Below are positions 8,301-17,381 of a DNA stretch of 64,000 bases, piece by piece. Under the pieces are notes generated by a model that saw only the letters and a program-made list of their open reading frames with translations, was not told the origin of the DNA and ran no database searches. The translations under genes were made by a program, and so were the position numbers. Position 1 is the stretch's first letter; each line of letters begins with the position of its first letter. Source of the DNA: Bacteroidota bacterium (GTDB taxonomy: Bacteria > Bacteroidota > Rhodothermia > JANXDC01); assembly GCA_025998875.1 (NCBI GenBank), contig AP024675.1, positions 1,709,549 through 1,773,548 of the forward strand, given 5' to 3'.

Positions 8301-9778
8301 GGCCTCCAAAAAGTGCGGCTGAAGAGCACAAGCACGGTGAAGATCTCCAGACGTCCGATGAGCATGAGCGCGCTGAGCCATAACTTGGCCGCATTCGAGA
8401 GATGGGCGAAGCTTTCCGTCGGGCCCACCGTACCGAAGCCCGGCCCCACGTTGCCGATGCAGGTGATCGTGGCCCCGATGGCGGTGAGCAGATCCAGCCC
8501 CGTGGCCGCCAGTATGAGGATAGAAAGCGCACAGAGCCCCATGTAGAGGGTGAAGAAGCTCAGCACGTGCTCGAGCACCTCGTCTGCGACCGGGCGGCCT
8601 CCGAGCCGAACGGGCAGTATGGCGCGTGGGTGTACGAGCCGGCGGATCTCCCGATTGGCGTTCTGGATCAGGATGAGCAGGCGTACGACCTTTGGGCCGC
8701 CTCCGGTGGAGCCCGCCATGCCGCCGATAAGGAAGAGCGTAAACAAAACGGCCATGGCCAGAGGGGGCCAGAGCTCATAATCGGCTGTGCTGTATCCCGT
8801 AGTGGTCAGGATGCTTACGACCTGAAAGAGGGCCTCTCTCCAGGCCGCCTCGATCGAGGGAGCCCGATCAAGAAGCGTCCAGCAGATCAGCGCCGAGCTC
8901 CCCAGAATGATCCCCAGGTAGGCCCATAATTCCCGGTCCGATAGCGCGACCCGGAAGCGACCCAGAAACAGCCGGTAATGCAAGGCGAAGTTCATCCCGG
9001 CAAGGATCATGAACAACGTCGTTACATACTCGACGTAGGGGCTCTGGAAGGCGGCAATGGAGGCCGAACGGGTGGAAAAGCCGCCTGTGGCCATGGTGGT
9101 AAAGGCGTGATGCAGGGCCTCGAGCAGGCTTACGGCGGGATGCAGGGCCAGCAGGACGGTCTGGGCGAGCGTCAGCAGGATGTAAATCCCCCACAATCGG
9201 GCGGCCGTGTCCCGAACGCGGGGGGTGAGCTTGTCCGGTGTGGGGCCGGGCACTTCGGCCTTGTACAGCTGCATGCCCCCCACGCCGAGCAGGGGAAGAA
9301 TGGCCAGGCTCAATACGATAATCCCCATACCCCCGAGCCACTGGGTGAGGCTGCGCCAAAGAAGCAGGCTCTGGGGGAGATCCTCGATCCGGGGTCGGTC
9401 CGGACCTCCGAGTACGCTGGCCCCTGTGGTGGTGAACCCGGATACCGTCTCGAAGAGCGCGTCGACCACATTGAGGGTTCCGCTCAGGGAAAAGGGCAAT
9501 TGCCCCAGCACGCTGGCAAACGCCCAGGCAGTGGCTACGGTAAGAAAACCCTCTCGGATGCGAAGCGCCTGGGCGTGCTGGCGCAGAGAGAGGCTCATTC
9601 CCAGGCCTATAGGGAGGGCCAGCGCGACCGAGCAGGCGAAGGCCCGTGCGGCCTCTCCCTCTCGGAAGAGCAGGGAAAGGCCTAGCGGGATGAGCTGCAT
9701 AAGGCCCACGGCCGTCGAGACCACACCGAGGGCAAAGCCCACAGCGACAAGGTTGACCTGAGAGATATTCCGACGCAT
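8297..9778 (-). CDS. trkH: Trk/Ktr-type potassium uptake membrane subunit
   Basis: A 493-aa inner-membrane protein with about 10-12 hydrophobic segments and the four-fold MPM architecture of TrkH/KtrB. Selectivity-filter-like loops are visible: TVSGFTTTGASVL near residue 112, FTTMATGGFSTRSAS near 226, ILTTTGYSTADYELW near 325, and TCIGNVGPGFGTVGPT near 455. It imports K+ driven by ion gradients and is gated by the RCK protein encoded one base upstream (trkA ends at 9780, trkH starts at 9778). It shares a 4-bp overlap with lptC. Confidence 0.93.
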   Translation of the reverse strand: MRRNISQVNLVAVGFALGVVSTAVGLMQLIPLGLSLLFREGEAARAFACSVALALPIGLGMSLSLRQHAQALRIREGFLTVATAWAFASVLGQLPFSLSGTLNVVDALFETVSGFTTTGASVLGGPDRPRIEDLPQSLLLWRSLTQWLGGMGIIVLSLAILPLLGVGGMQLYKAEVPGPTPDKLTPRVRDTAARLWGIYILLTLAQTVLLALHPAVSLLEALHHAFTTMATGGFSTRSASIAAFQSPYVEYVTTLFMILAGMNFALHYRLFLGRFRVALSDRELWAYLGIILGSSALICWTLLDRAPSIEAAWREALFQVVSILTTTGYSTADYELWPPLAMAVLFTLFLIGGMAGSTGGGPKVVRLLILIQNANREIRRLVHPRAILPVRLGGRPVADEVLEHVLSFFTLYMGLCALSILILAATGLDLLTAIGATITCIGNVGPGFGTVGPTESFAHLSNAAKLWLSALMLIGRLEIFTVLVLFSRTFWRP

Positions 9779-9779
9779 C

Positions 9780-11126
9780 TCAGCGCACCAGGCGTTCCAG
9801 TTCTTGTAGCACGTCAGGCAGCGCGAAGACGATCAACCGATCCCCGGCTTCGATGCGGCTCTGACCGGTGGGGATAAAGGCCTTGCCCGCTCGTTCTATG
9901 CCCCCGATGAGGCTGTTTCGGGGGATCGGGGCATCTCGGAGCGTTTTACCCCGGAGACGGCTATGGGGGGATACTTCCAGCTCGAGGACCTCGGCGGCCA
10001 GTCCGGGAATGGTGGCCACGGACAGCACATGCGTACCGCGCACGTAACGGAGCACCTCGTTAGCCGCAGCGATCTTCTCGTTTACGGCCGCATCGAGGCC
10101 GATGGTCTGGCTGAGCGGTACGTAGTTGGGCTTGCTCACCAGGGCTACGGTTTTCGGTACACCCAGATGCTTGGCCATGAGGCAGGTGACCAGGTTGTTT
10201 TCCTCGTCCGGACTGACGGCCAGGAAGGCGTCCACTTCCCCGATGCCCTCGCTGACCAGCAGGTCGATGTCCGTTCCGTCGCCGTGGATGACGAGCACCT
10301 CGGGCAGTTCGGAGGCCAGCTCCACAGCCCGATCCCGATCCGGTTCGATGAGCTTGATGGAATATTCCCCCCGGTTTACAAGCCATTTGGCCGTTTTGAG
10401 CGCCACCGGACCCCCGCCCAGGATCATGATGTTGCGGAAGTGCACGTTTTCCTTGCCCAGGAGCCGAATTGCGGCGGGCATCTGCTCCGTGGGGGCGATG
10501 ACGAAAATCTGATCGTTGCGGCGCAGGATATCGTTGCCGCGGGGGATGATCGTGCGCAGACCCCGCACGATGGCCACAATCCGGAAGGAGAGCTCCGGAT
10601 GCTGTTCGGCCAGGGTTTTGAGCGGGAGGTTCAGCACAGGGCACTGGGCGTCGAGCCGAATGCCCACAACCTGGAGCTGATCATGGGCCAGGTTGAGCAC
10701 ATCCGTGGCCGCCGCGCGCTGTAGAAGCAGGCCGATTTCCTGTGCAGCGCTTTCCTCCGGATGGATGACGCGGTCTATACCCAGATCCTGGGGCTGGATT
10801 AGCGCGCCGGGGCGGGTGAGCTCATCGTTGCGCACGCGGGCAATGCGCGTCTGCGCCCCCAGCTTCCAGGCCAGCATACAGGCCACGATATTGACCTCAT
10901 CGATGCTGGTCACCGCGATCAGGATATCGGCCTGATGTGCTCCGGCTTCCCGAAGATCCCGGGCCGAGGTGGCATTGCCCTGCAGGGCCAGCACGTCGAG
11001 CTGGTCCCGGACGCGGCTCAGAACGTCCTCGTTTTTATCCATGACCGTGACTTCGTGCCCTTCCTGGGAGAGCATGCGGGCGATATCAAAGCCCACCGCG
11101 CCGGCACCCAGCACAACGATCTTCAT
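9780..11126 (-). CDS. trkA: TrkA potassium channel regulatory subunit (two RCK domains)
   Basis: A 448-aa cytoplasmic protein starting MKIVVLGAGAVGFDIA, so the Rossmann GxGxxG motif is at residues 7-12. A second half begins at about residue 230 (IMILGGGPVALKTAKWL) with its own TrkA-N fold. TrkA-C domains follow each half. It binds NAD(H)/nucleotide and gates TrkH. ATG 11126 is used because it opens the Rossmann motif and has AGAGGG upstream; the in-frame extension to 11261 would run into the divergent glycosyltransferase gene. It is first in trkA-trkH-lptC-lptA and has its own promoter. Confidence 0.93.
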   Translation of the reverse strand: MKIVVLGAGAVGFDIARMLSQEGHEVTVMDKNEDVLSRVRDQLDVLALQGNATSARDLREAGAHQADILIAVTSIDEVNIVACMLAWKLGAQTRIARVRNDELTRPGALIQPQDLGIDRVIHPEESAAQEIGLLLQRAAATDVLNLAHDQLQVVGIRLDAQCPVLNLPLKTLAEQHPELSFRIVAIVRGLRTIIPRGNDILRRNDQIFVIAPTEQMPAAIRLLGKENVHFRNIMILGGGPVALKTAKWLVNRGEYSIKLIEPDRDRAVELASELPEVLVIHGDGTDIDLLVSEGIGEVDAFLAVSPDEENNLVTCLMAKHLGVPKTVALVSKPNYVPLSQTIGLDAAVNEKIAAANEVLRYVRGTHVLSVATIPGLAAEVLELEVSPHSRLRGKTLRDAPIPRNSLIGGIERAGKAFIPTGQSRIEAGDRLIVFALPDVLQELERLVR

Positions 11127-11152
11127 GAGCAGAAGCCCTCTGTGACCGCGCA

Positions 11153-11181
11153 AGTTTACGATCTCTACTAGGAGCTTGCAA
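11153..11181 (-). promoter_or_regulatory. sigma70-type promoter for trkA operon
   Basis: On the minus strand, TTGCAA (11181-11176), a 17-bp spacer and TAAACT (11158-11153) lie 27 bp before the trkA ATG. No equally good promoter is seen for the divergent glycosyltransferase. Confidence 0.55.
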
Positions 11182-11226
11182 AAGGCCATGCGGAGCAGGG
11201 GCGCTGTTGCGTAATTTGCTGCTGTT

Positions 11227-12186
11227 ATGTCGGTGTCCGCCCCTACTCTGTCGATCGTCATTCCGATCTATAACGAGGCCGGCTTGCTCGAAGAGCTCTG
11301 GGATCGGCTGCGGGTCGCCCTGGATCCGCTGGGATTGCACTGGGAGGTGATCTTCATCGATGATGGCAGCCGGGATGAGACCTGGTCCGTACTGGAACGC
11401 CTGGCGCGGGCCGACAGCCGGATCAGGGCGCTGGGGTTGTCCCGCAATTTTGGCCACCAGATCGCCATCTCCGCCGGGCTGGAGTGGGCCAGGGGCGATG
11501 CGGTGGTGATCATGGACGGAGACCTGCAGGATCCGCCAGAGCTCATCCCGGAGTTCGTACGCCGATGGCAGGAAGGTTATGAGGTCGTCTACGCGGTACG
11601 CGCCCGCAGGGAAGCCTCCGCGCTCAAGCGGCTGGCCTACCGGGCTTTTTATCGGCTATTGGCGCGCATGGCGGAGGTCGATATCCCCCTGGATGCCGGG
11701 GATTTCGGCCTGATGGATCGGCGTGTGGTGGAGGTTCTGCGCCGCATGCCGGAGCGCAACCGTTTCGTGCGTGGGCTGCGTAGCTGGGCCGGATTTCGTC
11801 AGATCGGCCTTCCGTACGCGCGTCCGGCCCGGGCCAGAGGCCGATCGAAGTATTCCTGGCGCCGGCTCTTCCGGCTCGCCCTTGACGGGCTGGTCGCCTT
11901 CTCCACCGTGCCCCTGCGGCTGGCCACCTGGATGGGTTTTTTCGTCTCCGGGGTGAGCTTTGTGGGGATCGTGCTCTATCTGTATCGGTACTTCACCACC
12001 CCCCGCGTGCCGGGCTTTACGACCCTGATTATCGCCCTGCTTTTCCTGGGCGGGATTCAGCTCATCACCATCGGCATTATCGGGGAATACATCGGCCGCA
12101 TCTACGATGAGGTCAAACAACGGCCCCTGTATGTGGTTGCTCGCACGCTCAACCTTGATCGGCCTCGGCAGGGAGGGCTAACTTGA
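11227..12186 (+). CDS. family 2 glycosyltransferase, DPM1/ArnC-like
   Basis: A 319-aa protein. The N-terminal GT-A domain has LSIVIPIYNEAG (residues 8-19), FIDDGSRDET near 43-52, and VVIMDGDLQDPPE near 92-104 with the DxD-type metal site. Two C-terminal TM helices follow (MGFFVSGVSFVGIVLYLYRY and LIIALLFLGGIQLITIGIIG), then the usual GEYIGRIYDEVKQRPLYVV tail. Such proteins transfer a sugar from a nucleotide donor to polyprenyl phosphate at the inner membrane for cell-surface glycan building. The acceptor sugar is unknown. It diverges from trkA, and the arginine deiminase gene starts 14 bp after it. Confidence 0.9.
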   Translation: MSVSAPTLSIVIPIYNEAGLLEELWDRLRVALDPLGLHWEVIFIDDGSRDETWSVLERLARADSRIRALGLSRNFGHQIAISAGLEWARGDAVVIMDGDLQDPPELIPEFVRRWQEGYEVVYAVRARREASALKRLAYRAFYRLLARMAEVDIPLDAGDFGLMDRRVVEVLRRMPERNRFVRGLRSWAGFRQIGLPYARPARARGRSKYSWRRLFRLALDGLVAFSTVPLRLATWMGFFVSGVSFVGIVLYLYRYFTTPRVPGFTTLIIALLFLGGIQLITIGIIGEYIGRIYDEVKQRPLYVVARTLNLDRPRQGGLT

Positions 12187-12199
12187 ATCGAGAGGAAGT

Positions 12200-13435
12200 A
12201 TGCGGCTGGGAATTACCTCCGAAGTGGGACGTCTCCGGGCCGTCGTCGTACATACGCCGGGACGGGAAGTCTCGCTTGTGCATCCGGAACGGCGGCAGGA
12301 GTTGCTCTTCGAGGATATCATCTTCGAGCAGGGCGCTCGCGAGGAGCATCTGAACATGATCGCCCTGTTCCGCAAGGTGCTTCCCGATGGGGAGGGGGTA
12401 TATGATATCGCGGATCTGTTCCGGGAAGCGCTCGAACAGCAGGAGGCCCGCGATTTTTTCGTCGAACGCTTTATTGAGCTGCACCCCTTGCAGAACCTGC
12501 GCATTCTGGAACGGGAGCTGAGGCAGCTCGAACCGGATGCGCTTTATGAGCTGGCCATTACGGGCCGTTCCCCGTTGCCTGTGTCCGTGCCGCCCACGCC
12601 GAATCTGATGTTCACGCGCGATCTGGCCGCCGTTGTCGGGGAACACATTCTGCTGAGCCGGGCGGCCACCCCGGCCCGGGTGCGCGAGAGCCTGATTATG
12701 GAGACCGTGGCCCTCTATCACCCCTTTTTCTCCCACCACCCCGAACAGGTGATCCTGCTCGATGAGGGAGTGACGCTAGAAGGAGGGGATATCCTCGTTG
12801 TCGATGAGCGTATTGTTATGATCGGGCACAGCGAGCGCACCTCCCTGGGGGGGGCGCTGCGAGCGGCTCTGGAGCTGTTTCGGCACACTCGTGTAGCGCA
12901 TGTGTTGCTGGTGGATATCCCCAAACAGCGCGCCTCCATGCATCTGGATACGATCTTCACCTTCGCCAGCGTCCGGGAATGCGTCATCTTCCCCCCGCTG
13001 GTGGAGCATCCCCGCTATAACGTGGTGCACCTGTATCCCGATAGCGAGGGGGTGCGTATGGAGCTCAAACCGAGTATTCGGGTGGCCCTGGAGGAATTGC
13101 TCGGCTATGAACTCACTTTCATCCGGTGCGGGGGATCGGAGGAGATCGATCAGTATCGGGAACAGTGGACCGACGGCGCCAACATCTTTGCCCTGGCCCC
13201 GGGGGTGGTGATCGGCTACGAGCGCAACCAGAAGACCTTTCAGGAGCTTAAAGCCCATGGTTACCGGGTCGTCAAACAACGGGGGTTTCTGGATTCCTAC
13301 GAGGACGGGGGGTTCCCGGCCGACAGCAGGGAGAAGATCGCCATCGTCTTCGAGGGTTATGAGCTCTCCCGTGGCCGTGGAGGGGCACGATGCATGACGC
13401 TACCGCTGGCCCGGGATCCGATACCCGGCACATAG
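12200..13435 (+). CDS. arcA: arginine deiminase
   Basis: A 411-aa amidinotransferase-fold enzyme that hydrolyses arginine to citrulline and ammonia. Motifs follow the ArcA order: TPNLMFTRDLA near residue 133 (Asp), EGGDILVVDE near 193-202, HLDTIFTF near 247 (His), and GGARCMTLPL near 394-403 with the catalytic cysteine. Full length for the family. It is not accompanied by arcB, arcC or an arginine/ornithine antiporter, so a fermentative ADI pathway is not shown here; a role in nitrogen supply or pH balance is possible. A GAGAGGAAG ribosome-binding site precedes the ATG. Confidence 0.9.
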   Translation: MRLGITSEVGRLRAVVVHTPGREVSLVHPERRQELLFEDIIFEQGAREEHLNMIALFRKVLPDGEGVYDIADLFREALEQQEARDFFVERFIELHPLQNLRILERELRQLEPDALYELAITGRSPLPVSVPPTPNLMFTRDLAAVVGEHILLSRAATPARVRESLIMETVALYHPFFSHHPEQVILLDEGVTLEGGDILVVDERIVMIGHSERTSLGGALRAALELFRHTRVAHVLLVDIPKQRASMHLDTIFTFASVRECVIFPPLVEHPRYNVVHLYPDSEGVRMELKPSIRVALEELLGYELTFIRCGGSEEIDQYREQWTDGANIFALAPGVVIGYERNQKTFQELKAHGYRVVKQRGFLDSYEDGGFPADSREKIAIVFEGYELSRGRGGARCMTLPLARDPIPGT

Positions 13436-13448
13436 GGGAAGGTCGGCC

Positions 13449-14627
13449 GTGGAACCTCGCACATCGATAGATACGCCACAACCCGCAGCCGCCAAAATAT
13501 TGGTCCGCGCCGGACGTCCCTGGGTGCATGGGCTTCTGTTTGTGCTCACCTTTCTTTCCGTCACCTATGCGGGCATGAGCTGGGTGGGGCGCGATCTGGT
13601 GCACGGCCCTGATTGGTGGGGGTACATTCGCGATAGTCTGCATTTTTCCATCCCCTTTCTGGCTTTTCTGACGGCGCATGAATTCGGGCATTATTTCGCC
13701 GCGCGCTGGCATCGGGTCAGGACCACGCTGCCTTATTACATTCCCCTGCCTTTTCTGAGCCCCATCGGTACCCTCGGGGCGGTGATCCGCATCCGGGAAG
13801 CGGTGCCTGATAGCCGTAAGCTCTTCGATATCGGCATCGCCGGCCCATTGGCCGGATTTCTGGTCGCTCTGGGTACGCTGCTCTATGGCTTCTTTACCCT
13901 ACCCCCTCCTACGTACATGCTGCAGTTCGGCGGGCATGAGGAGCTGCACCGACACCTGTTGCGCTACGGCACCTTTGCGGGCTACGAACCCTCCGGCAAC
14001 CCGCTCACCCTGGGCCAGACCCCGCTGTACTGGTTGCTGAGCCGCCTCTTCGAACACGCCCCTCCGATGTATGAGATGTATCACTATCCCTACCTCTTTG
14101 CCGGCTGGCTCGGCCTTTTCTTCACCGCCCTCAACCTGCTGCCCGTTGGGCAGCTCGACGGAGGACACATCGCCTACGCGCTGCTGGGGGGAGCTCGCCA
14201 CGGACGGCTGGCTCGTCTGGTTGTGCTGGGCCTGCTGTACCTGGGCGGGGTGGGGCTCATCCGGGAACTGGGCCCGGCCCTGTATGCGGCCCATAGCTGG
14301 GGCGCGATCTGGGTGTGGGTGCTCTGGATACTTATAGCCGCTTACTTCGTCTACCGCCTCTATGGGCCGGACTGGGGAAACGTTCTGCCCGTACTCATCC
14401 TGTTGCTCGTGCTCACCCAGATGGCGGACTGGATCCCGCTTCTGGCCTCCTGGGGCTATTCGGGCTGGTTGCTCTGGATCGTGCTGCTAACCGCTCTGGT
14501 GCGCGTCGATCACCCGCCGGTGCTCTATTTCGTACCCCTGGATCCCGGGCGCCGTCTACTGGGCTGGGTGAGCCTGGTGATCTTTCTGCTCTGTTTCAGC
14601 CCCACGCCGTTCAACGTGGCCCTCTGA
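13449..14627 (+). CDS. site-2 protease family (M50) membrane metalloprotease
   Basis: A 392-aa polytopic membrane protein starting with GTG 13449 (GGGGAAGG upstream, 14 bp after arcA). The zinc motif HEFGHYFAARWH is at about residues 77-88, and the partner motif NLLPVGQLDGGH near 230-241 supplies the third ligand. At least six further hydrophobic segments are visible. S2P enzymes cut TM segments of anti-sigma factors or clear signal peptides. There is no PDZ domain, which places it with the short S2P-like proteins rather than RseP. Substrate unknown. Confidence 0.88.
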   Translation: MEPRTSIDTPQPAAAKILVRAGRPWVHGLLFVLTFLSVTYAGMSWVGRDLVHGPDWWGYIRDSLHFSIPFLAFLTAHEFGHYFAARWHRVRTTLPYYIPLPFLSPIGTLGAVIRIREAVPDSRKLFDIGIAGPLAGFLVALGTLLYGFFTLPPPTYMLQFGGHEELHRHLLRYGTFAGYEPSGNPLTLGQTPLYWLLSRLFEHAPPMYEMYHYPYLFAGWLGLFFTALNLLPVGQLDGGHIAYALLGGARHGRLARLVVLGLLYLGGVGLIRELGPALYAAHSWGAIWVWVLWILIAAYFVYRLYGPDWGNVLPVLILLLVLTQMADWIPLLASWGYSGWLLWIVLLTALVRVDHPPVLYFVPLDPGRRLLGWVSLVIFLLCFSPTPFNVAL

Positions 14628-14657
14628 GCACGCCGGGTGCGTGCGGAAAAGGGGACG

Positions 14658-14671
14658 CGAACAACCGTTCG
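14658..14671. promoter_or_regulatory. PaaR-type operator
   Basis: CGAACAACCGTTCG is a pseudo-palindrome that fits the published Thermus thermophilus PaaR consensus CNAACGNNCGTTNG at all but one fixed position. It ends directly against the -35 element of the promoter driving the TetR gene and paaABCD. Binding there would block RNA polymerase. In the Thermus system phenylacetyl-CoA releases the repressor. The consensus is from memory of the published work. Confidence 0.65.
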
Positions 14672-14701
14672 TTTGCTTTTCGATGGTCCGAGCATTATAT
14701 T
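14672..14701 (+). promoter_or_regulatory. promoter of the paaR-paaABCD operon
   Basis: TTTGCT (14672-14677), an 18-bp spacer and TATATT (14696-14701). Transcription would begin at about 14708, which is the GTG start codon itself, implying a leaderless first gene. Confidence 0.55.
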
Positions 14702-14707
14702 TTTCCT

Positions 14708-15283
14708 GTGGGTCGGTTAGAGGACATCTGCCAGGTAGCCGAACGGCTCTTCAGCGAGCGTGGCTATCATGCCACAAGCATCCGGGATATCGCCCGGAAG
14801 CTCCATTTGCAGGGGGGTAGCCTCTATGCCCACATCAGTACGAAAGAAGATCTGCTCTGGGAGATCGTTCGACGGGCGGCGGAGCAGTTTTTGCAGGCTA
14901 TCGAAGCGGTGCTTCGACAGGAGTCGGATCCGGTGGCCCGTTTCCGAGGCGCCTTTCGGGCCCATGTGGCCGTGATCGCCCGGAATCTGCCCGCGGCCAC
15001 GGTGTACTTCCATGAGTGGAGGCAGCTTTCCCCGCAGCGTAGAGAGGCCGTGCTCCAGCAGCGCGATCTGTATGAAGCCATGTGGCGGGAGATTGTGCAC
15101 GGGGGAATAGAGCAGGGGGTCTTCCGGCCTGTTGATGTGGCCATGGCCACGCGCGCCGTGCTTTCGGTGGCCAACTGGTTCTATCAATGGTACCGACCAG
15201 AAGGACCGCGCTCGGCGGAATCCATTGCCGATGAATTGAGCGAGCTCTTGCTTGCCGGACTTGTAAAGGAGGGGCAATCATGA
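14708..15283 (+). CDS. paaR: TetR-family repressor of phenylacetate degradation (PaaR-like)
   Basis: A 191-aa protein. The N-terminal TetR HTH is [20 protein letters not shown] followed by [17 protein letters not shown] (from 14726), and an all-helical ligand domain with [14 protein letters not shown] follows. It is the first gene of the paa operon (ATGA overlap with paaA), and a PaaR-like operator sits in front of it, so autoregulated repression relieved by phenylacetyl-CoA is the likely logic. GTG 14708 is preferred because the HTH starts six residues later. No ribosome-binding site is visible, and the predicted transcript would start at the codon. A longer in-frame reading upstream covers the operator and is not credible. 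Confidence 0.85.
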   Translation: MGRLEDICQVAERLFSERGYHATSIRDIARKLHLQGGSLYAHISTKEDLLWEIVRRAAEQFLQAIEAVLRQESDPVARFRGAFRAHVAVIARNLPAATVYFHEWRQLSPQRREAVLQQRDLYEAMWREIVHGGIEQGVFRPVDVAMATRAVLSVANWFYQWYRPEGPRSAESIADELSELLLAGLVKEGQS

Positions 15284-16227
15284 CGCAGGCCCAGCTGGAG
15301 GCCCGACGCCTGGAGCGTTTCGAGGCCCGCGTAGCCCGGGGAGAGAAGGTCGAACCGGGCGATTGGATGCCGGAAGAGTACCGTTTCGAGCTGGCGCGGC
15401 TTATTCATAATCACGCCAATTCGGAGATCATGGGCGCCCTGCCCGAGGGTTCTTGGATCCCCTATGCGCCCACGCTGAAACGGAAAATGGCGCTCACGGC
15501 CAAAGTGCAGGATGAGGTGGGGCACGGGCATTTGCTGTACCGGGTGGCCGAGACCCTGGGCAAGTCGCGCGAGCAGATGCTGGAGGAGCTTTTCAGCGGC
15601 AAGGCGAAGTTTTCCAACGTTTTCCACTATCCGGCCGAAACCTGGGCCGATGTGGGCATTATCGGCTGGCTCATTGACGGGGCGGCGATTGTCAATCAAA
15701 CCATGATGGCCCAGGGCTCTTATGGCCCCTACAGCCGGGCCCTGAAGCGCATCTGCGCCGAGGAATCCTTCCACATCAAGCACGGCTACGATATCGTGGT
15801 CTCGCTGGCCACAGGCACCCCGGAACAGCGCGCTATGCTGCAGGATGCGCTCAACCGGTGGTGGGAACCCATTATGATGTTCTTCGGGCCCTCCGATAAG
15901 CGCTCGGTACACACGGAAAAGCTCGTGCGCTGGCGGGTGAAGCTGAAAACCAATGACGAACAACGGCAGGAGTTCCTGCGCAAATTCGTGCCCAAGATCT
16001 GGGAGCTGGGCCTTAGCATTCCGGATCCCAACCTGTACATCGACGAGCAGGGCACGGTGCACTATACCGAGCCGGACTGGGATCAATTCCTGACCGTGGT
16101 GCGCGGGGGAGGACCCATGAGCCAGGCCCGACTGGCCACGCGTCGTCTGGCCTGGGAGGAAAACGCTTGGGTACGAGAAGCCCTCGCGCTGGCCGAAAAG
16201 CGGTACGCGGACTTCCCGATCGCCTAG
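15280..16227 (+). CDS. paaA: 1,2-phenylacetyl-CoA epoxidase catalytic subunit A
   Basis: A 315-aa ferritin-like di-iron oxygenase subunit. The metal-ligand helices carry [15 protein letters not shown] (about residues 76-90) and [13 protein letters not shown] (about 160-172), the ExxH motifs of PaaA. With PaaC it forms the complex that epoxidises the ring of phenylacetyl-CoA using O2. Length matches the family. It overlaps the regulator gene by 4 bp and has AAGGAGGGG upstream. An aerobic aromatic-degradation lifestyle follows from this operon. Confidence 0.95.
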   Translation: MTQAQLEARRLERFEARVARGEKVEPGDWMPEEYRFELARLIHNHANSEIMGALPEGSWIPYAPTLKRKMALTAKVQDEVGHGHLLYRVAETLGKSREQMLEELFSGKAKFSNVFHYPAETWADVGIIGWLIDGAAIVNQTMMAQGSYGPYSRALKRICAEESFHIKHGYDIVVSLATGTPEQRAMLQDALNRWWEPIMMFFGPSDKRSVHTEKLVRWRVKLKTNDEQRQEFLRKFVPKIWELGLSIPDPNLYIDEQGTVHYTEPDWDQFLTVVRGGGPMSQARLATRRLAWEENAWVREALALAEKRYADFPIA

Positions 16228-16233
16228 GGAGCC

Positions 16234-16626
16234 ATGGCACGAGCGGGTTGGAAGTTCAATCCCTATCACCACCGTATCCCGGAGGCCCTGGAGCGGGCCC
16301 GCCATCCCGTTCCCCCGGCCGATACGGAATGGCCGGTCTGGGAGGTCTTTCGGCAGCCGGAGCGGGGCGAGCCCCATGTACACGTGGGCAGCGTGCATGC
16401 GCCTGACGCCCAGATGGCGCTCGTGCTGGCAAAGGAACAGTTCAGCCGCCGGGAGCCCTGCGTACAGCTCTGGGTGGTGCGTGCGGAGGCGATCTTCGCC
16501 ACCCCTTATGAAGATGCCGATATCTTCGAACCCGCCCTGGATCGGACCTACCGGCTGGCGGCAGGCTATAAGGTGCGCCCCCGCATCAACCAAGCAGCCT
16601 CTTCCTCGGAGGAACCATCCTCATGA
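16234..16626 (+). CDS. paaB: 1,2-phenylacetyl-CoA epoxidase subunit B
   Basis: A 130-aa small subunit with the PaaB pattern WPVWEVFRQPERGEPHVHVG, then SVHAPDAQMALVLAKEQFSRR (from 16393) and VQLWVVRAEAI. PaaB is thought to stabilise or couple the PaaAC oxygenase to the reductase. Canonical PaaB is about 95 aa; here about 30 extra residues lie mainly at the N-terminus (RAGWKFNPYHHRIPEALERA). The 3' end overlaps paaC by 4 bp (ATGA). Confidence 0.92.
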   Translation: MARAGWKFNPYHHRIPEALERARHPVPPADTEWPVWEVFRQPERGEPHVHVGSVHAPDAQMALVLAKEQFSRREPCVQLWVVRAEAIFATPYEDADIFEPALDRTYRLAAGYKVRPRINQAASSSEEPSS

Positions 16627-17381
16627 TGCCGGAATCGCTTCGGCAGGCCCTCTGTAGCGCCCTCATCTCTTGGGCCGACGACGAGCTCCTGCTGGGGCAT
16701 CGGGACTCGGAGTGGACGGGCCTGGGGCCCATCATCGAGGCGGATATTGCGCTCTCCAGCATGGCCCAGGATGAGATGGGGCACGCCCTGGCCTGGTATG
16801 AGCTGGCTCACTCCCTGGGGGCACCGGATCCCGATCGGTTGGTCTTTGAGCGGGGACCGGAAGCGTATCGTAATGCCACGCTCTTGGAGTTGCCCCGCGG
16901 GGACTGGGCCTTCTGCCTACTACGCCACTACCTGTTCGATATGGCCGAGTGGGTGCGCCTGGAGGCCTGGCGTCAGATCCCGTGGGAGCCCTGGTCGGAT
17001 CTGGCCGAGCGCATCACGCGCGAGGAGAAATACCACCTGCTGCACGATCGCACCTGGCTTGAGCGGCTGGCCTTCGGCACCGAGGAGAGCCGTCATCGCC
17101 TACAGGGGGCCCTGATCGATCTCTGGCCCCATGCCCTGGGCCTGTGGGAAGCCCCTGAAGGGGAAGATCTGCTGGTGCAGGCCGGCTGGATTACCGGCTC
17201 CGATCAGCTCCAGGCGCGCTGGGAGGCCGAGGTGCGCGCTTATCTGGGCGGGCTGGGACTCCAGATTCCCGATGTTCCTCCCCGTGCAGGGGGGCGATAC
17301 GGGCGTCACACCGAGCACCTGGCCCCGCTGCTGGAGGCCATGCAGCTGGTATATCGCAGTATCCCGGGGGCGAAATGGTAA
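16623..17381 (+). CDS. paaC: 1,2-phenylacetyl-CoA epoxidase structural subunit C
   Basis: A 252-aa ferritin-like helical protein. It has DDELLLGHRDSEWTG near residues 19-33, the conserved QDEMGHALAWYEL near 49-61, and REEKYHLLHDRTWLERL near 136-152. PaaC pairs with PaaA in the epoxidase and has a degenerate metal site in studied homologues. It overlaps paaB and paaD (the latter by 7 bp), so the four subunits are translationally coupled. Confidence 0.93.
   Translation: MMPESLRQALCSALISWADDELLLGHRDSEWTGLGPIIEADIALSSMAQDEMGHALAWYELAHSLGAPDPDRLVFERGPEAYRNATLLELPRGDWAFCLLRHYLFDMAEWVRLEAWRQIPWEPWSDLAERITREEKYHLLHDRTWLERLAFGTEESRHRLQGALIDLWPHALGLWEAPEGEDLLVQAGWITGSDQLQARWEAEVRAYLGGLGLQIPDVPPRAGGRYGRHTEHLAPLLEAMQLVYRSIPGAKW

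Noticed and set aside
11127-11261. 45-residue N-terminal extension of TrkA
   Set aside because: It crosses the trkA promoter and the start of the divergent glycosyltransferase; the Rossmann motif begins right after ATG 11126.
14315-14707. Long N-terminal part of the TetR reading frame
   Set aside because: It runs through the end of the protease gene, the operator and the promoter; the TetR HTH starts only at 14726.
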